DNA from: Rhodanobacter glycinis
Lineage (GTDB): Bacteria; Pseudomonadota; Gammaproteobacteria; Xanthomonadales; Rhodanobacteraceae
Direction: 5' to 3'
Assembly: GCF_900114325.1 (NCBI RefSeq)
Contig: NZ_FOSR01000009.1
Span: 99,071-163,070 of the forward strand
Length of the DNA stretch: 64,000 nucleotides
Position 1 is the first letter of the stretch. Each line of letters starts with the position of its first letter. The notes below the pieces were generated by a model, which ran no database searches, was not told the origin of the DNA, and saw nothing but the letters and a program-made list of their open reading frames with translations. Positions 12,387 through 20,508 of the stretch are shown in pieces. A program made the translations under genes and the position numbers.

Positions 12387-13343
12387 ATGAATCCCAACTT
12401 CCTCGATTTCGAACAACCCATTGCCGAGCTGGACGCGAAGATCGAAGAGCTTCGCCATACCAGCGACGGCCAGGCGTTCAATATCGACGAGGAAGTCGGC
12501 CGCCTGCGCCAGAAGCTGAAGCTGAAGACCGCCGAGATCTTCCGCAACCTCAATTCCTGGCAGGTCACCCAGCTTTCGCGCCACCCGGCGCGGCCGTACA
12601 CGCTCGATTACATCGGCGTCATCTGCGAGGAATTCCACGAACTGGCCGGCGATCGCATGTACGCCGACGACCCCGCCATCGTGGGTGGCCTGGCGCGCAT
12701 CAACGGCCGGCCGATGGTCATCATCGGCCACCAGAAGGGCCGCAACACCAAGGACAAGGTGTACCGCAACTTCGGCATGCCGCGTCCCGAAGGCTATCGC
12801 AAGGCGCTGCGCCTGATGGAGATGGCCGAGCGCTTCGGCCTGCCACTGCTCACCTTCATCGACACCCCCGGCGCCTATCCCGGCATCGGCGCCGAGGAAC
12901 GCGGCCAGAGCGAGGCGATCGCCCGCAATCTGCGGGTGATGGCGGAACTGAAGGTGCCGGTGATCTGCACCGTCATCGGCGAAGGCGGCTCCGGCGGCGC
13001 CCTGGCCATCGGCGTGGGTGACCGCGTCAACATGCTGCAACATTCCATCTACTCGGTGATCTCGCCGGAAGGCTGCGCCTCGATCCTGTGGAAGAGCGCC
13101 GAGAAGGCTCGCGATGCCGCCGAGGCACTCGGTCTCACCGCGCCGCGCTTGCTCGAACTGGGCCTGGTCGACAAGGTCGTGCGCGAACCGCTGGGCGGCG
13201 CGCACCGCAATCCGCGTTCCATGGCCACCCGCCTCAAGGCCGTGCTGATGAACCAGCTCGACGAGCTGGAAGCTATGCCGGTTGCCGACCTGCTGGAACG
13301 CCGCTACGAGCGCCTGCGCAGCTACGGCGCGTTCCAGGAATAA
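12387..13343 (+). CDS. accA: Acetyl-CoA carboxylase carboxyltransferase alpha subunit
   Basis: AccA forms, with AccD, the carboxyltransferase that makes malonyl-CoA for fatty acid synthesis. The 318-residue protein has an N-terminal helical region ([18 protein letters not shown]), the crotonase-like core with the [20 protein letters not shown] motif, and the oxyanion-hole segment [15 protein letters not shown]. Size and motifs match the family throughout. A TATAAT box lies just upstream, so it may be expressed independently of dnaE. Downstream is an inverted REP-like pair. Confidence 0.98.
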   Translation: MNPNFLDFEQPIAELDAKIEELRHTSDGQAFNIDEEVGRLRQKLKLKTAEIFRNLNSWQVTQLSRHPARPYTLDYIGVICEEFHELAGDRMYADDPAIVGGLARINGRPMVIIGHQKGRNTKDKVYRNFGMPRPEGYRKALRLMEMAERFGLPLLTFIDTPGAYPGIGAEERGQSEAIARNLRVMAELKVPVICTVIGEGGSGGALAIGVGDRVNMLQHSIYSVISPEGCASILWKSAEKARDAAEALGLTAPRLLELGLVDKVVREPLGGAHRNPRSMATRLKAVLMNQLDELEAMPVADLLERRYERLRSYGAFQE

Positions 13344-13356
13344 CGGTTCTACACCG

Positions 13357-13437
13357 GTAGGAGCCCGCTCGCGGGCGATGCTTTTGCTGCGCTTGCGATC
13401 GCGACCAACAGAGCATCGCCCACCAGTGGGCTCCTAC
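13357..13437. repeat. Inverted REP-like pair after accA
   Basis: The element GTAGGAGCCCGCTCGCGGGC-GATGCT (13357-13382) recurs in inverted orientation at 13412-13437 with a few changes in the palindromic centre. The left copy contains the internal hairpin GCCCGC-TC-GCGGGC. The 29-nt loop is low in features. The sequence strongly resembles the GTAGGAGCG-type REP elements of Pseudomonas and Xanthomonadales. Confidence 0.8.
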
Positions 13438-13493
13438 AAATCGGCATGCACCCGGCGTTACCATCGGCCTACGCCCACCGATGGATCCGTGCC

Positions 13494-14234
13494 ATGGCCC
13501 ATGACTCCACCAAGCTCGCCGTGCTGATCGACGCCGACAATGCGCGTCCCGCGATTGTCGAAGGCCTGCTGGCCGAGGTGGCCAAGTACGGCACCGCCCA
13601 CGTCAAGCGCATCTACGGCGACTGGACCAAGCCCGATCTCAATGGCTGGAAGGACGTGCTGCTGCGTCATTCGATCCAGCCGATCCAGCAGTTCCGCTAC
13701 ACCGTGGGCAAGAACGCCACCGATTCGGCAATGATCATCGACGCGATGGACCTGCTCTACTCCGCGCGCTTCGACGGCTTCTGCATCGTCTCCAGCGACA
13801 GCGACTTCACCCGGCTGGCCTCGCGCATCCGCGAATCCGGGCTCACCGTGTACGGCTTCGGCGAACACAAGACGCCCGAGCCGTTCCGCACCGCCTGCGA
13901 CAAGTTCATCTACACCGAGGTGCTGGCCGGCACCGCCGAAACCGAAGCTGAGACCGCGCCCAAGCCGCGTTCGGCCAAGGAGCTGCGTGGCGACACGCGC
14001 CTGATGAACCTGTTGCGAGGCGCCATCGAAGCCGCGTCGGACGACAACGGCTGGGCCAGCCTCGGCGCCATCGGCAGCATCGTCAACAAGCAGTCGCCCG
14101 ACTTCGATTCGCGCAACTATGGCTACGCCAAGCTCAGTGGCCTGATCAAGGGCATCGGCCTGTTCGAGACCGAGGAACGCCATATCGGCAACGGCAAGCA
14201 CATCTACGTGCGCCCGCGCAGCGCCAAGAAGTGA
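13494..14234 (+). CDS. NYN-domain protein with C-terminal OST-HTH/LOTUS domain
   Basis: The 246-residue protein has an N-terminal NYN (PIN-like, LabA/DUF88) domain of about 150 residues with the acidic residues expected for metal-dependent RNA cleavage: LIDADNA near residue 12, DSAMIIDAMD near residue 80 and SSDSDF near residue 100. After a linker rich in Glu, Ala and Pro comes a 70-residue winged-helix of the OST-HTH/LOTUS type (LMNLLRGAIEAASDDNGWASL to YVRPRS), a fold that binds RNA, including G-quadruplex RNA, in other proteins. The start at 13494 (MAHDSTKLAVL) was chosen because the NYN core begins right after it; an ATG at 13446 in frame is possible. The stop overlaps the GTG start of tilS. 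An RNA-processing role is inferred from domains only. Confidence 0.85.
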   Translation: MAHDSTKLAVLIDADNARPAIVEGLLAEVAKYGTAHVKRIYGDWTKPDLNGWKDVLLRHSIQPIQQFRYTVGKNATDSAMIIDAMDLLYSARFDGFCIVSSDSDFTRLASRIRESGLTVYGFGEHKTPEPFRTACDKFIYTEVLAGTAETEAETAPKPRSAKELRGDTRLMNLLRGAIEAASDDNGWASLGAIGSIVNKQSPDFDSRNYGYAKLSGLIKGIGLFETEERHIGNGKHIYVRPRSAKK

Positions 14235-15532
14235 TCCCAGCGTTGCTCGAACACCTTGCCGCCGCATTGGCGGGCACCCCTGCCGTGCCGCTGTGCGTGG
14301 CCTTTAGCGGCGGCCCGGATTCCACCGCACTGCTGCACGCCCTGGCGCAATTGCCCGTGGCACGCGAACGCGGCCTGCGCGCGCTGCATGTCGACCATGG
14401 ACTCAACGCCGACAGCCGCGTCTGGGCTGAACACTGCCAACGCCTTTGCGCGAGCCTGGACATGCCCTGCGCGGTGCTTCGCGTACAGGTCGAGACCCAT
14501 CGCGGCGAAGGCCTGGAGGCCGCCGCACGGCGCGCGCGTTACGCCGCGTTCGAACAGAATCTGGGCGAAGGCGAGTGGCTGCTGCTGGCGCACCATCGCG
14601 ACGACCAGGCCGAAACCGTGCTGCTCAAGCTGCTGCGTGGCGCCGGTCCGGAAGGCCTGGGCGGCATGCGTGAACGGCGCGCGCTGGGCAAGGGCCAACT
14701 GTGGCGTCCCGTGCTGGCGCTGTCGCGCGCGCAACTGCGCGCCCATGTCGAAGCCCACGGACTGCCCTGCATCGACGATCCCTCGAATGCCGATGCACGA
14801 CTGTCGCGCAATTACCTTCGCCACGACATCCTGCCGCGCCTCGTCGCGCACTGGCCACAGGCAACCGACTCGATCCTGCATAGCGCCACACTCAGCCAGG
14901 CCGCCGCCGACACCTTGCGCGCGCAATGGCTGCCGGCCTTCACTCGGCTGCACGACGCAGGCAACGGCAGCCTGGCCATGCCCGATTGGCTGGCGCTGCC
15001 TCCCGCACTGCGCGAACCGCTGCTCGATCACTGGCTGCACCGCCGCGGACTGCCCGCGCCGACGGCCGCCCAGCGTCAACAGATCGAACGGCAATGCCAG
15101 GCGAGACCGGGACGAACGCCCTGCATCAGCTGGGCCGGCGCCGAGCTGCGTATCTGGAAGGCCCGGCTTTGGGCGCTGCCCCCGCAGCCACCCATCGACC
15201 CGGCCTGGCACTGCGAATGGCGTGGCGAGCCGCTGGCGCTGCCTGACGGCGGCTTGCTGCGCCTGTCCGACCCTGCCGCCCGCCTGCCCGAGCCGTTGCA
15301 CGTGCGCCTGCGCCGCGGCGGCGAACATCTCAAGCCGGCCGGCGATGCCCACACCCGCGAACTGCGCGACCTGTTCCAGCAGGGCGAACTGCCGCCGTGG
15401 CAACGGCTGGCCTGCCCGCTGCTGTACGCCGACGGCGAGCTTGTTGCCGTCGCCGATCGCTGGCTCAGTGCGCGCGGCGAAGCGTTGTTCAGTGTCGCGG
15501 CGAGCCGCCCCGAGTGGCGGCCGGGCGCATGA
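14231..15532 (+). CDS. tilS: tRNA(Ile)-lysidine synthase
   Basis: TilS converts cytidine 34 of the minor tRNA(Ile) anticodon CAU to lysidine, allowing AUA decoding. The 433-residue protein has the N-type ATP pyrophosphatase loop SGGPDS (residues 26-31), the HHRDDQAETVLLKLLRGAG motif, and the C-terminal TilS substrate-binding domains (about residues 215-430). The start is GTG at 14231, overlapping the preceding stop (GTGA), which implies coupled translation with the NYN protein. The N terminus shows no additional extension. The gene order accA-tilS is widespread in gammaproteobacteria; here the NYN gene is inserted. Confidence 0.95.
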   Translation: MIPALLEHLAAALAGTPAVPLCVAFSGGPDSTALLHALAQLPVARERGLRALHVDHGLNADSRVWAEHCQRLCASLDMPCAVLRVQVETHRGEGLEAAARRARYAAFEQNLGEGEWLLLAHHRDDQAETVLLKLLRGAGPEGLGGMRERRALGKGQLWRPVLALSRAQLRAHVEAHGLPCIDDPSNADARLSRNYLRHDILPRLVAHWPQATDSILHSATLSQAAADTLRAQWLPAFTRLHDAGNGSLAMPDWLALPPALREPLLDHWLHRRGLPAPTAAQRQQIERQCQARPGRTPCISWAGAELRIWKARLWALPPQPPIDPAWHCEWRGEPLALPDGGLLRLSDPAARLPEPLHVRLRRGGEHLKPAGDAHTRELRDLFQQGELPPWQRLACPLLYADGELVAVADRWLSARGEALFSVAASRPEWRPGA

Positions 15533-15589
15533 TGGCTGCCATCCGGAAGCTCCGGAAAAACCCCTCGGTGGCACCCTGCCGCATTGATT

Positions 15590-15617
15590 CCGCAACGCTG
15601 CTGCGCTAGCGTTGCGG
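15590..15617 (+). promoter_or_regulatory. Hairpin immediately upstream of xseB start
   Basis: A perfect 10-bp stem (15590-15599 with 15608-15617, 8-nt loop) ends 3 nt before the xseB ATG at 15621. No separate Shine-Dalgarno sequence is visible. In the mRNA the stem would occupy the ribosome-binding region, which suggests translational control or a weak terminator for tilS readthrough. Confidence 0.55.
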
Positions 15618-15620
15618 CCC

Positions 15621-15878
15621 ATGGCCAAGTCCGCTTCCACCACCGCCAAAACCGCCCCGGCCGCCGATTTCGAGCACTCGCTGGACGAACTCGAACAACT
15701 GGTCGCGAAGATGGAGGGCGGCGACCTGAGCCTGGACGATTCGCTGGCCTCGTTCGAGCGTGGCATCGGTCTCTATCGCCAATGCCAGCAGTCACTGGAA
15801 AAAGCCGAACTGCGCGTGCGCCTGCTGCTGGATCCCGATGCTCCCGAAAGTGCCGAACCGTTTGAACCCGAACGCTGA
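15621..15878 (+). CDS. xseB: Exodeoxyribonuclease VII small subunit
   Basis: XseB is the small helical subunit of exonuclease VII, which degrades single-stranded DNA together with XseA. The 85-residue protein has the short family core [20 protein letters not shown] and the following helix [20 protein letters not shown], preceded by an alanine/threonine-rich N-terminal extension. The ATG at 15621 was preferred to a TTG 9 nt upstream. The 3' end overlaps the ispA start region. The xseB-ispA pair is common in proteobacteria, usually followed by dxs; dxs is not next here. Confidence 0.93.
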   Translation: MAKSASTTAKTAPAADFEHSLDELEQLVAKMEGGDLSLDDSLASFERGIGLYRQCQQSLEKAELRVRLLLDPDAPESAEPFEPER

Positions 15879-16752
15879 ACTCGGCCCCGCCCTGCAAGCC
15901 CTGATCACCCGCGCCGAACAGGCGCTGGATCGGATGTTGCCCGCCGAAGATCGCTCGCCACCCGAATTGCATCGCGCCATGCGCTATGCCGTGCTCGGCG
16001 GCGGCAAGCGACTGCGCCCGCTCTTGGTCTACGCCGCCGGCCACGCGCTGGGTCACGCCGGCCCCGAACTGGATGCCCCCGCCTGCGCGGTGGAATTGAT
16101 CCACGCCTATTCGCTGGTGCACGACGACCTGCCGGCCATGGACGACGACGACCTGCGCCGCGGCCGCCCCACCTGTCACGTGGTATTCGGTGAGGCCATG
16201 GCGATCCTCGCCGGCGATGCGTTGCAGGCACTGGCCTTCGAGATTCTTGCCGATGACAGCCCCGACTCGACGCGTGGCATGGCCATGTTGCGCGTACTCG
16301 GCGCCGCCTGCGGTGCCGAGGGCATGGCCGGTGGCCAGGCGCTGGACTTGGCCGCGGTCGGGCGCAAGCTCAGCCTGGCCGAACTGGAACACATGCACGC
16401 CTGCAAGACTGGCGCACTGATCCGCGCCTCCGTGCGCATGGGCGCGCTCAGCGCCGGCGCCAACGAGGATGCACTGGCCGCACTCGACCGCTACGCCGCC
16501 GCCGTAGGCCTGGCGTTCCAGGTGCGCGACGACATCCTCGACGTGGAAGGCGAATCCAGCGTGATCGGCAAGACCGCCGGCAAGGACGCCGCCGCCGACA
16601 AGCCCACCTTCTCCACGATCATCGGTCTCGATGCCTCACGCGCGCGCCTGGCCGAACTGGTCGACGAAGCACTGGCCGCACTGGCGCCGTTCGGCGAACG
16701 CGGCATGCTGCTGCGCGAGCTGGCACATTACTCGGCGCAACGTGCGCGCTGA
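15838..16752 (+). CDS. ispA: Farnesyl diphosphate synthase (polyprenyl synthetase)
   Basis: IspA condenses dimethylallyl and geranyl diphosphates with isopentenyl diphosphate to make farnesyl diphosphate. The protein (304 residues if started here) has the first aspartate-rich motif [19 protein letters not shown] and the second motif [12 protein letters not shown], plus the [10 protein letters not shown] signature near the N terminus. The start is uncertain: ATG 15838 overlaps xseB by 41 nt, while GTG 15850 and TTG 15862 are also in frame and would give a conventional short overlap. None has a clear ribosome site. Product identity is not affected. The gene is followed by convergent genes on the minus strand. 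Confidence 0.9.
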   Translation: MLPKVPNRLNPNAELGPALQALITRAEQALDRMLPAEDRSPPELHRAMRYAVLGGGKRLRPLLVYAAGHALGHAGPELDAPACAVELIHAYSLVHDDLPAMDDDDLRRGRPTCHVVFGEAMAILAGDALQALAFEILADDSPDSTRGMAMLRVLGAACGAEGMAGGQALDLAAVGRKLSLAELEHMHACKTGALIRASVRMGALSAGANEDALAALDRYAAAVGLAFQVRDDILDVEGESSVIGKTAGKDAAADKPTFSTIIGLDASRARLAELVDEALAALAPFGERGMLLRELAHYSAQRAR

Positions 16753-16869
16753 GCGACACCCACAAGACGGAGCATCCCGCAGCGCGCTTCGCGACATGCC
16801 GGATCAAGCATCAGGACAACGAACGAACCGGTAGCCGCGACGCAGCCACCGGTTCCAAAGCCCTGCCGC

Positions 16870-17292
16870 CTACTTGATGAACCGCAGCGCGAACGGATAA
16901 CGGTAACGCTCGCCCTCGTTCGCCTTGATCGCGGCAAGAATCACGCAGACCAGCCACAGCACGCCCAGGATCGGCAGCAACACGAAACCGATCAGCACAA
17001 ACATCAGCAGGCCGCAGACCAGCGCCGCGATAGCCACGGTGATGTTGAAGTTCAGCGCCTCCTTGGCCTGGTCGTCCACGAACGGCATGCCTTCGCGCTT
17101 CGCCAGCCAGATAATCAGCGGCCCGATGAAACAGCCCACGCCCAGCCAGTGTCCGGTCAGCAGGCCGGCAAGCAGTGCGGAAAGGTGGGCGAACAACGCC
17201 CATTGGCGCTCCTCGCGCGAAGGGCCGATCGGAGGCGGCGGCACGTCATCCGGTGATGGCGGCGGTACGGCGGATTCGGGTGGAACGCTCAT
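16870..17292 (-). CDS. DUF4870 membrane protein, paralog A
   Basis: The 140-residue protein has a Pro-rich cytoplasmic N terminus (MSVPPESAVPPPSP), then three hydrophobic segments (about residues 35-60, 84-105 and 105-120) of the DUF4870/Tic20-like fold, with the conserved segments FVDDQAKEALNFNIT and a short charged C terminus ending YRYPFALRFIK. Function is unknown for the family. It is 183 nt downstream of a second copy (17476-17928) and shares with it the same N-terminal 14 residues and the same box upstream, so it is a tandem duplication. No enzymatic motif is visible. Confidence 0.85.
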   Translation of the reverse strand: MSVPPESAVPPPSPDDVPPPPIGPSREERQWALFAHLSALLAGLLTGHWLGVGCFIGPLIIWLAKREGMPFVDDQAKEALNFNITVAIAALVCGLLMFVLIGFVLLPILGVLWLVCVILAAIKANEGERYRYPFALRFIK

Positions 17293-17338
17293 GGCGCATA
17301 TCCTCGTCGGTCGGAAGGTCGGCGCAGGCCGATACGAA

Positions 17339-17352
17339 CGATCCTAGCAAGC
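17339..17352 (-). promoter_or_regulatory. Probable -10 region of DUF4870 gene A (box shared with gene B)
   Basis: The 14-base box CGATCCTAGCAAGC on the plus strand reads GCTTGCTAGGATCG on the minus strand, with TAGGAT as a plausible -10 hexamer about 48 nt before the start codon. The identical box occurs at 17979-17992 before the paralog. A -35 match is weak. Confidence 0.45.
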
Positions 17353-17475
17353 GCAGCCGCCGTTTCCGAGTGTCGAAAGCACTGCAACCTGGCGTCCGCG
17401 CGGCGCCTGGAAAACGACAACAGCCAAGCCCCCGTCGCCGTTCCGGCCGACGGGAACTGCGTCGCCTGACCGGGT

Positions 17476-17928
17476 TTACTTGATCAGGCGCAGCGTGAAC
17501 GGGTAGCGGTAGCGCACACCCTCGTTGGCCTTCACCGACGCCACGATGGTCAGCACCAACCATGCGATGCCGATGATCACCCACAGTGGAATCGCGATCA
17601 GCAAGCCGATGCCGAAAGTCACCACCGACAACAGCAGCAGGACCAGGAACGCGATCGCCACGGTGATGTTGAAGTTCAGCGCCTCCTTGCCCTGATCGTC
17701 CACGAACGGCATGGTGTCCTTCTTCACCAGCCAGACGATCAGCGGGCCGATGAAGCAGCCCCAGCCGCCACCGAACGCGGCAGTAAGCAAACCGCCCAGC
17801 AACGACGACAGGTGGGCCAGCATGCCCCAGGTACGCTCTTCCGATGGCAACGCGCCGGACGGCTGCACTTGCGGTGGCGGGGATGGTGGTGACGGGGGTG
17901 GTACAGCGGACTCGGGCGGAACGCTCAT
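17476..17928 (-). CDS. DUF4870 membrane protein, paralog B
   Basis: The 150-residue paralog of the gene at 16870-17292 has the same Pro-rich N terminus (MSVPPESAVPPPSP), DUF4870 core FVDDQGKEALNFNIT, and C terminus YRYPFTLRLIK. Its hydrophobic segments are around residues 45-65, 88-110 and 110-130. It differs from paralog A mainly in the Gly-rich loop (AAFGGGWGCFIGPL) and in a longer linker. The function is unknown. It lies downstream of pmbA on the same strand with a 93-nt gap and has its own candidate -10 box at 17979-17992. Confidence 0.85.
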   Translation of the reverse strand: MSVPPESAVPPPSPPSPPPQVQPSGALPSEERTWGMLAHLSSLLGGLLTAAFGGGWGCFIGPLIVWLVKKDTMPFVDDQGKEALNFNITVAIAFLVLLLLSVVTFGIGLLIAIPLWVIIGIAWLVLTIVASVKANEGVRYRYPFTLRLIK

Positions 17929-17978
17929 GGAACGCCTCCTGTGGACTCGTGTACATGGCCGGCCCCATGCCGGTAGGC

Positions 17979-17992
17979 CGATCCTAGCAAGC
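17979..17992 (-). promoter_or_regulatory. Probable -10 region of DUF4870 gene B
   Basis: This is the same 14-base box as at 17339-17352, located about 52 nt before the start codon at 17928, with TAGGAT on the minus strand as the -10 candidate. Conservation of position and sequence between the paralogs supports a regulatory role, though both could simply be retained from the duplication. Confidence 0.45.
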
Positions 17993-18021
17993 CGCGCGCC
18001 GGCAAGGCAGTGCAGGCGTAC

Positions 18022-19389
18022 CTATTCGCCCGCCACCGTCATCCGATCAACGAGGATCGAGCCGGTGAGGATGTGCGAGCGCGGATCGACATCCGTGCCC
18101 ACGGCGCGGATGCCGGCGAACATGTCGCGCAGGTTCGCCGCGATGGTGATTTCCTCGACCGGATAGGCGATCTGCCCGTTCTCCACCCAGAAACCAGCCG
18201 CGCCGCGCGAATAATCGCCGGTAATGCCGTTGACGCCCTGACCCATCACCTCGGTGAGCAGCAGGCCGGTGCCAAGGCGTTGCAGCATCGCGCCGAAGTC
18301 GCCGGCCTCGCCGTCGCTTGCACCCGGCTTCACGATCAGATTGTGGATGCCGCCCGCATTGCCGGTGGAGGACAGGCCCAGCTTGCGCGCGGAATAGCTG
18401 CCGAGCACGTAACGCGCCAGCACGCCGCCTTCCACCAGCGCGCTGTCGCGGGTGGCCACGCCTTCCGCGTCGAAATTGCCGGAGGCTTTGCCGCGCAGCA
18501 GGTGCGGCTGCTCCACGATATTCAGCCAACCCGGCATGATGGCCTTGCCCGCGTGGTCGAGCAGGAAGCTGGCGCGGCGGTACAGCGCTCCGCCGCTCAC
18601 CGCACCAACCAGGTGACCGATCAGCCCGCGCGCCAGCTCCGGCGCGAACAGCACCGGGCATTCGCGTGTGGACAGGCTGCGTGCACCCATCCGTGACAGG
18701 GTGCGCTCGGCCGCCTTGTCGCCCAGCGCCTGCGCATCCATGAAATCGTCGGCGGCACGCACGCTGTCGTACCAGTAATCGCGCTGCATGTGCTCGCCTT
18801 CGCCCGCGATCAGCGACAGCGACAGCCCGTGCCGCGTGCCGCGCTCGCGTCCCACGAAACCGTGCGAGTTGGCATACACCGACACGCTTTCGCCCATCTG
18901 CACGTTCGCGCCATCGGAATTGGTGATGCCGGCGTGCGCGCGCCCGGCACCTTCGATCCGCTGCCCCAGCGCAATGGCATCGGCAGTGTCGATGGCCCAC
19001 GGATGCCACAGGTCCAGTTCGGGAAAGGCGGTGGCCATGCGCGCCGCGTCAGCCAGGCCGGCGGCCGGATCTTCCTCGGTGAATCGCGCGATGGCGCAGG
19101 CCTGGTCCAGCGTGGCCTGGATCGAGTCCGGATTCAGGTCGGCGGTGCTGGCCGAGCCCTTGCGCTGGCCGAAATACACGGTGAGGCCGAAACCGCGGTC
19201 GCGCGTGTGCTCCACCGTCTCCACCTCGCCCAGGCGCACGTTCACGCTCAAGCCGATGTCGATGCTGGCCGACACCTCGGCCTGGCTCGCGCCCGCGGCT
19301 CGGGCACGGCGAATCACGTCCTCGGCCAGGCCGGACAAACGGTCGAGATCCTGCTGGCTGCGATCGGCGGAAAGGGCAGTTGCGCTCAC
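18022..19389 (-). CDS. pmbA: TldE/PmbA metalloprotease subunit
   Basis: TldE (PmbA) pairs with TldD to form a heterodimeric protease that matures microcin B17 and degrades CcdA in E. coli; in most bacteria the natural substrates are unknown. The 455-residue protein shows the PmbA/TldD fold with the N-terminal strand repeat (VETVEHTRDRGFGLTVYFG) and the C-terminal GQGVNGITGDYSRGAAGFWVENG motif. TldE lacks the HExxxH zinc site that is present in TldD. The start is GTG at 19389, chosen because an AGGAAG ribosome site lies 6 nt upstream; an in-frame ATG at 19422 lacks one. Its partner tldD is 5 kb away on the same strand, beyond the four-gene motor-like operon. Confidence 0.94.
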   Translation of the reverse strand: MSATALSADRSQQDLDRLSGLAEDVIRRARAAGASQAEVSASIDIGLSVNVRLGEVETVEHTRDRGFGLTVYFGQRKGSASTADLNPDSIQATLDQACAIARFTEEDPAAGLADAARMATAFPELDLWHPWAIDTADAIALGQRIEGAGRAHAGITNSDGANVQMGESVSVYANSHGFVGRERGTRHGLSLSLIAGEGEHMQRDYWYDSVRAADDFMDAQALGDKAAERTLSRMGARSLSTRECPVLFAPELARGLIGHLVGAVSGGALYRRASFLLDHAGKAIMPGWLNIVEQPHLLRGKASGNFDAEGVATRDSALVEGGVLARYVLGSYSARKLGLSSTGNAGGIHNLIVKPGASDGEAGDFGAMLQRLGTGLLLTEVMGQGVNGITGDYSRGAAGFWVENGQIAYPVEEITIAANLRDMFAGIRAVGTDVDPRSHILTGSILVDRMTVAGE

Positions 19390-19489
19390 GTAGGGCTTCC
19401 TGACAGGTAGAATGGGCGGCATGTACCGCGAGACCTTCCGACATGGGGGCATCGCGGCCGTTTGCAAAGAGCCAGTCGGGAGGCCGGTC

Positions 19490-19732
19490 ATGCCTACCAT
19501 TGCCGGTATCTACCGCCACTACAAGGGCCAGCGTTATCGCGTACTGGGCATTGCCCACCACAGCGAAACGCTGGAAGAACTGGTCGTCTACCAGGCCTTG
19601 TACGGCGAACGCGGCCTGTGGGTACGTCCCGCCGCCATGTTTGCCGAAACCGTCGAACTGGATGGCGAGCCGATCCTGCGCTTTGCACTGGAACAGGCCG
19701 ACAGTTCCCCCGACGACGCCCCATCCAGCTGA
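19490..19732 (+). CDS. DUF1653 domain protein
   Basis: The 80-residue protein is a single DUF1653 domain with the family pattern GIYRHYKGQRYRVLGIAHHSETLEELVVYQALYGERGLWVRPAAMF. Function is unknown; the compact beta-rich domain is widespread in bacteria. The ATG at 19490 has a GGGAGG ribosome site just upstream and begins MPTIAGIYRHYKG; an ATG at 19412 in frame would add 26 atypical residues. It lies divergently from pmbA and 28 nt before darP. Confidence 0.85.
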   Translation: MPTIAGIYRHYKGQRYRVLGIAHHSETLEELVVYQALYGERGLWVRPAAMFAETVELDGEPILRFALEQADSSPDDAPSS

Positions 19733-19760
19733 CCCTGCCCCACTTTCCGGAACCGACATC

Positions 19761-20354
19761 GTGAGCCCGAGCCGCAGCCGCAACCAGACCGAACTCGACG
19801 ACGAGGACTACGGCCCCAGCCGCACCCAGCAACGCCGCGACGCATTGGCCGTGCTGACCCTCGCCGGGCAACTGGTCGAGCTGCCACCGAGCCGGCTGGC
19901 CAAGCTCGACCTGCCCGACGACGTGGTCCGCGAAATCGACAACACCCGTCGCGTTACCGCGCACGTCGCGCGCAAGCGCCAGCTCGCCTTCCTGGCCAAG
20001 GTCATGCGCCGCTACGACGAGGCGGACTTCGCCAACGTGCGTGCCGAACTCGGCGAGAATCGCGACAAGCAGCGCCAGGAAACCGCCGCGATGCACCGCC
20101 TCGAAGCGTTGCGCGAACGCCTGATCGGCGACGATGGCGATGCCGCCCTGTCCACCCTGCTCGACCAGCATCCCGGGATCGACCGCCAGCACCTGCGCTC
20201 GCTGATCCGCCAGGCCCGCGTCGAGAAGATCACCCCGAACAAGCCACCGAAGGCGTACCGGGAAATTTTCAAGCTGTTGAAGGGCCTGCCCAGGCCCGAC
20301 GATTCGAGCGAAGCCTCCCTTCCCGACGACGACGCCACCTCGCCGGACGCGTAA
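19761..20354 (+). CDS. darP: Ribosome-associated protein DarP (YjgA, DUF615)
   Basis: DarP assists late maturation of the large ribosomal subunit in E. coli by binding near the peptidyl transferase centre. The 197-residue protein is a helical DUF615 domain with the motifs SRTQQRRDALA, LAGQLVELPPSRLAKLDLPDDV, and the C-terminal DRQHLRSLIRQARVEK and KAYREIFKLLK. The start is GTG at 19761 (MSPSRSRNQ), as no ATG fits and upstream sequence is not conserved. Its position next to pmbA matches the E. coli neighbourhood, where yjgA and pmbA are divergent. Transcription probably continues from the DUF1653 gene. Confidence 0.92.
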   Translation: MSPSRSRNQTELDDEDYGPSRTQQRRDALAVLTLAGQLVELPPSRLAKLDLPDDVVREIDNTRRVTAHVARKRQLAFLAKVMRRYDEADFANVRAELGENRDKQRQETAAMHRLEALRERLIGDDGDAALSTLLDQHPGIDRQHLRSLIRQARVEKITPNKPPKAYREIFKLLKGLPRPDDSSEASLPDDDATSPDA

Positions 20355-20480
20355 ACGTGTAGCGGCACGCCCAGGGGGCGCCCGCGCCTTGCCGCAGCGA
20401 CGTCGGCCGCTCCGGCAATGGCCATCCGCAGCCCGGCGCTGGTTCAGCCCCAAGCCACCGACCACCCTTCCCTTCGGGTG

Positions 20481-20486
20481 TAAAAT
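20481..20486 (+). promoter_or_regulatory. Possible -10 box for the four-gene motor-like operon
   Basis: The sequence GGGTGTAAAATGGCT contains TAAAAT 23 nt upstream of the DUF3348 start, preceded directly by TG as in extended -10 promoters. No clear -35 hexamer is present. The 154-nt gap after darP also suggests a separate promoter here. Confidence 0.45.
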
Positions 20487-20508
20487 GGCTGATTTTTCGC
20501 CACCCGTA

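Noticed and set aside
13357..13437. CRISPR array
   Set aside because: Only two inverted copies with one short interval exist; CRISPR repeats are direct and regularly spaced.
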